Source: DASQPR01 sp035263025 (GTDB lineage: Bacteria > Actinomycetota > Actinomycetes > Mycobacteriales > Micromonosporaceae). Taken from it: a DNA stretch of 33,338 nucleotides. Made by a program: the position numbers and the translations under genes. A model generated the notes under the pieces. The model was not told the DNA's origin and ran no database searches. It worked only from the letters and a program-made list of their open reading frames with translations. Shown here one piece after another: positions 1-7,113 of the stretch (its first letter is position 1; the number at the start of each line of letters is the position of its first letter). Where the stretch lies: positions 1 through 33,338 of the forward strand of contig DATFRR010000271.1 in the NCBI GenBank assembly GCA_035263025.1, written 5' to 3'.

Positions 1-1
1 T

Positions 2-499
2 CGCGAAGGAAGCGCTGGCTCGAGCCTGAGCCCTGCGTTCGGTCGGCGCACACTAGGTCGGCTGTGCCCCTTGCCAGTCGTCGCCTATCCGCCACGAGTC
101 GACGACGATTCCGCGAACCAGCACATCGAGTGGTTCGACGCCTTCGACGTCGTTGGTCTGGTCACCGACGGCGGCCACGCTTCACCAGCCAGCATTTGTT
201 TGGCACCGACCCGGCCGTGATCGCAGCGTGCGCCGACGCAGTGCGCGATCCCTGCCGTCCACTTCTCGAGGGAGACGCAGCGATGTCGGACAGAATGCGA
301 CGGCAGCGCCGAGCAACGATCGCGCACTATCGCCGCCGGTACACCGACGAAGTCTGGGAGCCCGAGATAGCCCTACTCGTGATGGACTCCGTACCACACT
401 GCCGTCGTCAACGACGGCAGAGTGATAGCACCGCACGCGGACTGGTACCAGGGCATGGGATCGCGGAGCGCGCCAGCGGCGGCGACCGTCACGCGTTAG
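2..499 (+). pseudogene. Frameshifted gene remnant, unknown function, 5' end outside window
   Basis: No single frame is open across this stretch, but three consecutive segments read as protein with the local GC-rich third positions. The frame open from the left edge reads sensibly to about 175 (it contains HIEWFDAFDVVGLVTDGGH). It then continues one frame over from about 177 to 387 (LFGTDPAVIAACADAVRD, then RRYTDEVWEPEIALLVMD), and returns to the first frame from 392 to a TAG at 497-499 (YHTAVVNDGRVIAPHADWYQ). One missing base near 176 and one extra base near 391 would restore a single frame of about 165 residues. I do not recognise the family and give no function. It may be a true pseudogene or carry two sequence errors. 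Its last 11 bases overlap the end of the convergent VOC gene. No mobile element is visible beside it. Confidence 0.45.
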
Positions 500-905
500 G
501 GAACAGGCAGAACGGGTGGCCGGCCGGGTCGAACAACACCTGGGTGTGATCCTGCGGCTGGTGCTCGGCGAGTGTCGCACCGCATTCCAGCGCCCACGCG
601 ACAGCGTTCGCCACATTGCCATCGTCGGCCTGAATATCGAGGTGCAGCATCATCGCGGGCTCGCCCTTGCGCGCCGGCCAGACCGGCGGCTCGTAGTCGG
701 GCTCCCATTGAACGGCGATCGCCATCACGCCGCGATCGCTTGGCGACCGCAACATCGCCCAGCCGTCCTCGGGCGGGAATCCTGGCCGCGCCGGTTCGTT
801 GGCCACGATCTGCCAACCAAGAAGGCGCTCGTAGAACGCGGCAAGCTCGCGCGGTTCGCGCGCTCCGATCACAACGGACGTCACGGTCAGGGGTGGGCGC
901 TCCAT
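489..905 (-). CDS. VOC (glyoxalase/bleomycin-resistance fold) family protein
   Basis: The 138-residue product has the layout of a single-module vicinal-oxygen-chelate protein: VIGAREPRELAAFYERLLGW near the start, a central block with MMLHLDIQADD, and the closing VLFDPAGHPFCLFPN. Many family members bind a metal and act on small molecules or confer resistance, but the substrate cannot be read from sequence. The ATG at 905 is preferred to an in-frame start at 983, because the extra 26 residues are Arg-rich and unlike the family. No Shine-Dalgarno sequence precedes this ATG. A TACCGT hexamer ends six bases upstream, so leaderless translation is possible. The gene is transcribed away from the peptide importer. 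Confidence 0.8.
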   Translation of the reverse strand: MERPPLTVTSVVIGAREPRELAAFYERLLGWQIVANEPARPGFPPEDGWAMLRSPSDRGVMAIAVQWEPDYEPPVWPARKGEPAMMLHLDIQADDGNVANAVAWALECGATLAEHQPQDHTQVLFDPAGHPFCLFPNA

Positions 906-1068
906 GCGAACACGGTACGGCCGGAGGCCAGCGCACGCAGATCTCGGAGATCGAGCCGCGACCTGAGGACACCAGCGCGACACATCGTCGCAGGTAGGGT
1001 GCCGTATCTGAGCCGTTTTGCACGTATAGCTACCGGTTTAGCAGCTAGATTCGGAGTCGTGATGTGAT

Positions 1069-1083
1069 CCGTGCGGAGCACGG
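1069..1083. promoter_or_regulatory. Perfect inverted repeat before the peptide importer operon
   Basis: CCGTGC-GGA-GCACGG is a perfect 6-bp inverted repeat with a 3-base centre, ending 18 bases before the ATG of the first permease. It lies in the divergent gap between the VOC gene and the importer operon. It could be an operator or a leader hairpin next to the ribosome site; the sequence alone does not decide. Confidence 0.35.
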
Positions 1084-1101
1084 CTACGGGGGTGGCAGGC
1101 G

Positions 1102-2088
1102 ATGGTGCGGTTCCTGCTCCGCAGGGTGGTGTACCTGATCCTCCTCGCCGCCATCGCAACTACCCTGGCGTACTTTCTCGCGGCCACGCAACTGAACCCG
1201 AAGCTGCGCTTCGAGGGTCGCAATCCACCGCCGTCGCCGGCGTCCGTCACGGCCACCCTGAACGACTTGAACATGAACCCCGACGTACCCGTGATCAAGC
1301 GGTACGTGACCTGGGTCAACGGCGTCCTCCACGGCGACCTCGGCAAGACGATCCTCGGCCAGTCGGTCAACCAGCAGATCAGTACGCGGATGTGGGTGAG
1401 CCTGCGTCTCGTCCTGGTCGGCTCGATCATCGGCGCGATCATCGGCTGCGCGATCGGTGCGTACGGCGCGGTCAAGCAGTACCGATTATCCGATCACGTC
1501 GCGACCGTCATCTCGTTCGTGGTGCTGTCCATCCCGATCGTCGTGCTGTGCAAGCTCGTCCAGGTCGTCGGCATCAGCCTGAACAATGCGACCGGCACCC
1601 CGCTGTTCTTCACGGTCGGCGAATACACGCCCGGAGACTCGTCGTGGACGTCGTTCCCGGACCTGTGGGACCGCGCGCGCCACATGTTCCTGCCCACCCT
1701 CGTGCTCGTCATCGCGTCGGCCGCGTTCTACAGCCGTTACCAGCGCAGCGCGATGCTCGACGTGCTCGGGCAGGACTTCCTGCGTACCGCGCAAGCCAAG
1801 GGATTGACCCGTAGCCGCGCGCTGATCAAGCACGGCCTTCGTACCGCGTTGATTCCACTCACGACGTTCTTCGCCTACAACATCGCGTTGTTGTTCATCG
1901 GCTCGTTCTTCGTGGAGATCATTTTTAGCTGGCACGGCATGGGTGAATACCTCGTCAACGCGATCACCACACAGGACATCAATTCGACGGCCGCCACGAC
2001 TCTATTCGTCGCGATTCTCGTGCTGCTGGCCGGCATCCTGTCCGACGTTGCATACGCCGCGCTCGATCCACGCGTACGGGTCTCGTAG
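1102..2088 (+). CDS. Peptide ABC transporter permease, DppB/OppB type
   Basis: This is the first membrane subunit of an oligopeptide/dipeptide importer, 328 residues, the usual family length. It starts with a short positive N-terminus and a first membrane helix (about residues 9-28). An extracytoplasmic region carries VLHGDLGKTI (about 75-84), the DppB hallmark, and is followed by five more hydrophobic segments. The cytoplasmic EAA loop that contacts the ATPase is at about 229-247 (TAQAKGLTRSRALIKHGLR). The ATG at 1102 is preceded by a G-rich stretch (GGGGGTGG) that can act as the ribosome site. The second permease starts 9 bases after its stop, so the two are co-transcribed. It forms the pore with the 2098-3018 product. 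Confidence 0.93.
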   Translation: MVRFLLRRVVYLILLAAIATTLAYFLAATQLNPKLRFEGRNPPPSPASVTATLNDLNMNPDVPVIKRYVTWVNGVLHGDLGKTILGQSVNQQISTRMWVSLRLVLVGSIIGAIIGCAIGAYGAVKQYRLSDHVATVISFVVLSIPIVVLCKLVQVVGISLNNATGTPLFFTVGEYTPGDSSWTSFPDLWDRARHMFLPTLVLVIASAAFYSRYQRSAMLDVLGQDFLRTAQAKGLTRSRALIKHGLRTALIPLTTFFAYNIALLFIGSFFVEIIFSWHGMGEYLVNAITTQDINSTAATTLFVAILVLLAGILSDVAYAALDPRVRVS

Positions 2089-2097
2089 GCGCGCGCC

Positions 2098-3018
2098 ATG
2101 GCGACGCCGTCGGAGCCGATCGTCCTCGCCGAGGAAGAAAACGTCCTCGGCGAGACCGCGCCCACATCCCGTGGCCGCCTGGTGGTGCGACGGTTCCTAC
2201 GCCGGAAGACGGCGGTCGCCGGCCTGATCGTCGTGGTGTTGCTGTTCTTCGCCGCGTTCGTCGGCCCGTACCTGACGAAGTGGTCCTACACCGAGGTCGA
2301 CGTCAACAACCCGTTCTCGCCGCCGACCACCTCGCACTGGTTCGGCACCAACACGCTTGGCCAGGACGTGTTCGCACAGACCATGCGCGGCCTGCAGAAG
2401 TCGTTGCTGATCGGTCTCATCGGCGCGGTTCTCGCGACCGGCGTCGCCGGGATCCTTGGCGCGATCGCCGGATACTTCGGCCGGTACGCCGATCGAGCCG
2501 TCGTCGTCCTCATCGACCTGCTGCTGGTGTTGCCGTCCTTCCTTATCGTGGCCGTACTGTCTCCGCTGTTCCGCGGCAAGACATGGCTGATCTTCGTAGT
2601 GCTGCTGGCGGCATTCCAGTGGATGCTGACCGCACGCGTGGTGCGCGGCCTGACGCAGTCGCTACGCGAGCGGGAGTTCGTGGCGTCGGCGCGGTTCATG
2701 GGCGTACCCGGCTGGAAGATCATCGGGCGCCACATCCTGCCGAACATGGCGTCCTTTCTGATCATCGACGCGACGATCAACGTCAGCAGCCTGATCCTCG
2801 CCGAGGTGGCGCTGTCCTACTTCGGCTTCGGGATCCAGGCGCCGGACGTGTCACTCGGCTCGCTGATCGGCGAATACACCAACAACGCCGACACGTACCC
2901 GTGGTTGTTCTGGCTGCCCTCGATGGTGCTGGTCATCCTCGTGCTCGCGGTGAACCTGGTCGGCGACGGCGTGCGTGACGCGCTCGACCCGAACGCGCAG
3001 ATCAGCGGAGGGCCGTGA
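2098..3018 (+). CDS. Peptide ABC transporter permease, DppC/OppC type
   Basis: The second permease is 306 residues with a cytoplasmic N-terminal extension of about 38 residues before the first membrane helix, typical of DppC/OppC. The diagnostic motif HWFGTNTLGQDVFAQTMRG is at about 80-98. The EAA loop for ATPase coupling is at about 194-215 (FVASARFMGVPGWKIIGRH). Six hydrophobic segments are visible. The ATG lies 9 bases after the preceding stop. The following ATPase starts 1 base after this gene's TGA, and the ATPase ribosome site (GGAGG, 3007-3011) sits inside the last codons of this gene, so expression is tightly coupled. Confidence 0.93.
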   Translation: MATPSEPIVLAEEENVLGETAPTSRGRLVVRRFLRRKTAVAGLIVVVLLFFAAFVGPYLTKWSYTEVDVNNPFSPPTTSHWFGTNTLGQDVFAQTMRGLQKSLLIGLIGAVLATGVAGILGAIAGYFGRYADRAVVVLIDLLLVLPSFLIVAVLSPLFRGKTWLIFVVLLAAFQWMLTARVVRGLTQSLREREFVASARFMGVPGWKIIGRHILPNMASFLIIDATINVSSLILAEVALSYFGFGIQAPDVSLGSLIGEYTNNADTYPWLFWLPSMVLVILVLAVNLVGDGVRDALDPNAQISGGP

Positions 3019-3019
3019 G

Positions 3020-5149
3020 GTGCGGACGAACACCGCGCTCGACGAGGCTCTGGACCGGGCGAACGAGGACCGCGCACCGCTGCTCCAGGTCACCGATCTG
3101 CGGGTGACGTTCGGCAGCGAGGCCGGCGCGGTCACCGCGGTGCGCGGTCTGTCCTACGTCGTCAACTCCGGCGAGGTGCTCGCGATCGTCGGTGAGTCCG
3201 GGTCCGGCAAGTCGGTGTCAACGCTCGCGATGATGGGTCTGCTGCCGTCGAAGGCACGGGTCTCCGGCTCGGTACGCTTCCGCGGTCGCGAACTCCTCGG
3301 CCTGTCCGACAAGGAGATGTCGAAGATCCGCGGCGCGAAGATCTCGATGGTGTTCCAGGATCCGTTGTCCGCGCTCACTCCGGTCTACACGGTCGGCGAC
3401 CAGGTCGCGGAGTCCATCCGCATCCACAACGACGTGTCACGGGACACCGCGCACAAGCGCGCCGTGGAGTTGCTTGATCTGGTCGGCATCCCGAACGCGA
3501 AGCAGCGCGCGTCCTCGTTCCCGCACGAGTTTTCCGGTGGCATGCGGCAGCGGGCGATGATCGCGATCGCGATCGCGAACGATCCGGATCTGATCATCGC
3601 GGACGAGCCGACCACCGCGCTGGACGTGACGATCCAGGCACAGGTGCTCGACGTGTTGCGCAAGGCGCGCGAGGTGACCGGTGCGGCGGTCATCATGATC
3701 ACGCACGATCTCGGTGTGGTGGCCGGCTTCGCCGATCGGGTCGCGGTCATGTACGCCGGCCGCGCCGTCGAGTCCGGCAACGTCGATGATGTCTACGAGC
3801 AACCGCGGATGCCGTACACGTTGGGTCTGCTCGGCTCGATCCCGCGACTCGACCAGGCGGAGCGAGCCCGGCTCACGCCGATCGAGGGCAGCCCGCCGTC
3901 GCTCGTCGCGCTGCCGGCCGGCTGCCCGTTCGCACCACGGTGCCCGATGCGCGTGACGATCTGCGAGGAGGTCGAGCCGAGCCTCGATCCGGTGCCGGCG
4001 TCCGGTCCGGCACACGTGGCCGCCTGCCATCGGTCGGCGGACATCGAGGCCGGCAACCTGAGCGGCGCGGACATCTTCCGGACCGAGGACCACGGCCCAC
4101 CGGCGGTGGCTGCCGTACCCCGTGCGAAGCGGGAAGTCGTTCTCGAGGTGGACGGGCTCATCAAGCAATATCCGCTGACCAAGGGCGTGGCGCTGCGCCG
4201 TCGGGTGGGCACGGTCTACGCAGTCGACGGCATCAGTTTCGACATTCGAGAGGGCGAAACGCTCGGTCTGGTGGGCGAGTCGGGCTGCGGCAAGACGACC
4301 ACGATCATGGAGATCCTCAACCTGGTCAGACCGATGGGCGGCGAGATCGTGGTGCTCGGCCAGGACACCGGGAAGATGTCCGCGTCGGAGAAGTTCGCCA
4401 TCCGACGCGACCTGCAAGTGGTCTTCCAGGATCCGATGGCGTCACTGGACCCGCGGCTGCCGGTGGTGGACATCCTCGCGGAGCCGATGCGTACCCATAA
4501 GGTGCCCGCCGACGAACAGCGCCGCCGCATCTACGAGTTGCTCAACACCGTCGGGCTGTCACCGGAGCACGCGAACCGGTATCCATCCGAATTCTCCGGT
4601 GGTCAGCGGCAACGCATCGGCATCGCGCGGGCGCTCACGCTGCAGCCGAAGGTGGTGGTGCTCGACGAGCCGGTCTCCGCACTCGATGTGTCGATCCGCG
4701 CCGGGATCATCAACCTCCTCGAGCAGCTCAAGGAGGAGCAGGGGCTGTCCTATCTGTTCGTGGCGCACGATCTTTCGGTGGTACGCCACATCGCCGATCG
4801 CGTGGCCGTCATGTATCTCGGCCGGATCTCCGAGATCGGCGAGGTCGACGAGGTCTTCGAACGCCCGTCGCACCCCTATACGCAAGCGCTGCTTTCCGCG
4901 ATCCCGCTGCCCGACCCACGGCGGGAGCGACGGCGTACCCGCATTGTCCTGACCGGCGATCTGCCTAGCCCGGCAAACCCGCCATCCGGCTGCCGGTTCC
5001 GGACCCGGTGCCAGAAGTTCGCCAACGAGCTCACCGACGACCAGCGATCGAAGTGCATCGACGAGGAGCCGCCGCTGTACCAGATCGGCTCGCCCGACCA
5101 TGATCATCTGGCGTCGTGTCACTACGCGGAGGCCCGAGTAGTACTCTGA
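3020..5149 (+). CDS. Dipeptide/oligopeptide ABC transporter, fused double ATPase (DppD-DppF type)
   Basis: The 709-residue protein carries two complete ATPase modules that are separate DppD and DppF proteins in many bacteria. Module 1 has Walker A GESGSGKS (58-65), signature SGGMRQR (from about 172) and Walker B LIIADEP (about 191). Module 2 has Walker A GESGCGKT (419-426), signature SGGQRQR (from about 526) and Walker B VVVLDEP (about 545). Each half ends with the family's oligopeptide-transporter C-terminal extension, with four cysteines at about 302, 308, 315, 336 and about 658, 664, 679, 700. Such cysteines can hold an iron-sulfur cluster in this family, which is inferred here. The GTG at 3020 is chosen because GGAGG lies 8 bases upstream; an in-frame ATG at 2975 lies inside the permease gene. 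It powers the importer with the two upstream permeases. Confidence 0.93.
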   Translation: MRTNTALDEALDRANEDRAPLLQVTDLRVTFGSEAGAVTAVRGLSYVVNSGEVLAIVGESGSGKSVSTLAMMGLLPSKARVSGSVRFRGRELLGLSDKEMSKIRGAKISMVFQDPLSALTPVYTVGDQVAESIRIHNDVSRDTAHKRAVELLDLVGIPNAKQRASSFPHEFSGGMRQRAMIAIAIANDPDLIIADEPTTALDVTIQAQVLDVLRKAREVTGAAVIMITHDLGVVAGFADRVAVMYAGRAVESGNVDDVYEQPRMPYTLGLLGSIPRLDQAERARLTPIEGSPPSLVALPAGCPFAPRCPMRVTICEEVEPSLDPVPASGPAHVAACHRSADIEAGNLSGADIFRTEDHGPPAVAAVPRAKREVVLEVDGLIKQYPLTKGVALRRRVGTVYAVDGISFDIREGETLGLVGESGCGKTTTIMEILNLVRPMGGEIVVLGQDTGKMSASEKFAIRRDLQVVFQDPMASLDPRLPVVDILAEPMRTHKVPADEQRRRIYELLNTVGLSPEHANRYPSEFSGGQRQRIGIARALTLQPKVVVLDEPVSALDVSIRAGIINLLEQLKEEQGLSYLFVAHDLSVVRHIADRVAVMYLGRISEIGEVDEVFERPSHPYTQALLSAIPLPDPRRERRRTRIVLTGDLPSPANPPSGCRFRTRCQKFANELTDDQRSKCIDEEPPLYQIGSPDHDHLASCHYAEARVVL

Positions 5150-5277
5150 TCAGGCATTTTATGCGGATATAGACAGATAGGCTGATATGCGCGGCGTGGG
5201 TCGACTGTACGGCGAAGACGGCTCACCACCGATATGACCCAGCCTCGATGCGGGACTGGCGGACCTGGGGAGGAACC

Positions 5278-7002
5278 GTGATTCAGATGCGACGCGCGGG
5301 TGCCGTGATGGCCGCGCTGGTCGTGGTGGGCGTGGTGGCGGCGGGTTGCGGCGGCGGCAACTCGAACTCACCGACCTCGCAGACCACCGCGAATGCCGGC
5401 CAGAACGAGATCAACCCGGTGGCCTATGACCAGGTCCCCCAGGGCGGCACGCTCAAGTGGCCGATCGACGCCACGATCGTCCAGTTCAACACGAACGAAC
5501 TCGACGGCAACGAGCTCAACGCCGTCCAGATGATGGACGCGATGATGCCGCAGCTGTTCCTGTCGGACGCGAAGAACAACCTCACGTTCAACCCGAACTA
5601 CCTGACCGCGGAGCCGAAGGTCGCGACGCAGAACGGCCACCAGACGGTCACGTACAGCATCAACCCGAAGGCGAAGTGGTCGGACGGCACGCCGATCACG
5701 GCCGCCGACTTCATCGCGCAGTGGAAGGCGATGAACGGCAAGAACAGCGCCTACAAGGTGGTCAGCACGACTGGGTACGCCGACATCACGTCGGTCGTCC
5801 AGGGTTCGTCGCCGCAGCAAGTGGTGGCCACGTTCGGCTCACCGTTTGGCGAGTGGTGGACCGTGTTCAGCCTGCTCTACCCAGCATCGACGAACAACAA
5901 CCCGAACACCTTCAACACCGGCTGGGTCAAGCAGCCGCTCACCAGTGCCGGGCCGTTCATGTTCGCGAGCCAGGACACCAGTGCGCAGACCTACACGCTC
6001 AAGCCCAACCCGAACTGGTGGGGGCAGAAGCCGAAGCTGGACCAGATCGTGTTCCGGGTCGTCGATGACAGCGCGCAGGCCGCGGCGCTGCAGAACCACG
6101 AGATCGACTTCCTGGACGTCGGACCGAACGCCACGACGTATAAGCAGGTGCAGGGCTTCTCGGGCGTGGACCTGCGCACCGCCGGCGGGCCGAACTTCCG
6201 CCAGATCACGGTGAACGGGTCGTCGCCGCAGCTCACCGACGTCAAGACGCGGCAGGCGCTGTCGATGGCGATCAACCGGCAGGCGATCGCCAAGGCACTG
6301 CTCGGGCCACTAGGCGTATCGAACCCGCAGCCGCTGAACAACCACTTCTACCTGCAGAACCAGACCGGCTATCAGAACAACGCCGGCACGGTCGGCACGT
6401 TCAACCCGTCCAAGGCGAGCCAGCTGCTCACCCAGGAGGGCTGGATCGTGCAGGGAAACCAGCGCGTCAACAACGGCCAGGTGGCGGCGACCGCGTCCCA
6501 GAAGGGCAAGCCGCTTCAGATCAACCTCGTCATTCCGACCACGGTCGCGGTGTCGCTGTCCGAGGCGCAACTCATCCAGCAGCAGCTGGCGCAGGTCCAG
6601 GTCAAGGTCAACATCAACTCCGTTGACGTCAACCACTTCTTTGACCAGTACGTGGCGCCAGGTGCGTTCGACATGACGGTGTTCTCGTACATCGGGACGA
6701 ACTTCCCGATCACGGGCTCGGTCGGCATCTACCAGAACCAGCAGGGCGGCAACTGGAACGCGAACTTCTCGCGGGTCGGCACCGCGCAGATCGACAGCCA
6801 GATGCAGCAGGCCGTCCAGGCCACCGATCCGCAGACCGCGATCAAGCTCGCGAACCAGGCGGACGTGTCGATCTGGAACGAGGTCATGGTGTTGCCGGAA
6901 TACCAGCGTCCGGACATCTGGGCGACGAACAGCAAGCTCGTCAACTTCGGAGCGTTCGGGTTCCAGACCGTCAACTACTCGGCACTGGGCTTCGAGAAGT
7001 AG
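5278..7002 (+). CDS. Peptide ABC transporter substrate-binding lipoprotein (SBP family 5)
   Basis: This is the extracellular solute-binding protein of the importer, about 574 residues. A lipoprotein signal peptide has positive MRR, a hydrophobic core, and lipobox VVAAGC with the lipidated Cys at residue 24, followed by a Gly/Ser/Asn-rich linker. The body has family-5 features: KWSDGTPITAADFIAQWKAM, then PNPNWWGQKPKLDQIVFRVV, and TRQALSMAINRQAIAKALLG in the second lobe. The start is uncertain. GTG 5278 lies close behind GGGGAGGA (5267-5274), ATG 5287 lies 12 bases behind it, and ATG 5248 has no ribosome site. A 128-base, relatively AT-rich gap after the ATPase could hold a separate promoter, giving the binding protein in excess of the membrane parts. 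The ligand is probably peptides, but binding specificity cannot be read. Confidence 0.9.
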   Translation: MIQMRRAGAVMAALVVVGVVAAGCGGGNSNSPTSQTTANAGQNEINPVAYDQVPQGGTLKWPIDATIVQFNTNELDGNELNAVQMMDAMMPQLFLSDAKNNLTFNPNYLTAEPKVATQNGHQTVTYSINPKAKWSDGTPITAADFIAQWKAMNGKNSAYKVVSTTGYADITSVVQGSSPQQVVATFGSPFGEWWTVFSLLYPASTNNNPNTFNTGWVKQPLTSAGPFMFASQDTSAQTYTLKPNPNWWGQKPKLDQIVFRVVDDSAQAAALQNHEIDFLDVGPNATTYKQVQGFSGVDLRTAGGPNFRQITVNGSSPQLTDVKTRQALSMAINRQAIAKALLGPLGVSNPQPLNNHFYLQNQTGYQNNAGTVGTFNPSKASQLLTQEGWIVQGNQRVNNGQVAATASQKGKPLQINLVIPTTVAVSLSEAQLIQQQLAQVQVKVNINSVDVNHFFDQYVAPGAFDMTVFSYIGTNFPITGSVGIYQNQQGGNWNANFSRVGTAQIDSQMQQAVQATDPQTAIKLANQADVSIWNEVMVLPEYQRPDIWATNSKLVNFGAFGFQTVNYSALGFEK

Positions 7003-7055
7003 CCGGCTTGGACGGCGGCGGTTCGGAGAAGCCGTGGCCGTGACCGCGCCATCGT

Positions 7056-7104
7056 GGACCTTGGAATCAACGTGCGTGTTGACGCCACCGCGATTCCAAG
7101 GTCC
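7056..7104. terminator. Bidirectional terminator between convergent genes
   Basis: A 13-bp perfect inverted repeat (GGACCTTGGAATC at 7056-7068 and its complement at 7092-7104) encloses a 23-base loop. It lies between the stop of the binding-protein gene (7002) and the stop of the convergent gene at 7114, so it can end transcription from both sides. There is no clear T-run, as is common in actinobacteria. Confidence 0.75.
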
Positions 7105-7113
7105 GCCGGTGAG

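Noticed and set aside
5154..5164. GCAT-TTT-ATGC mini-palindrome after the ATPase gene as a terminator
   Set aside because: The 4-bp stem is too weak and the binding-protein gene continues the same operon.
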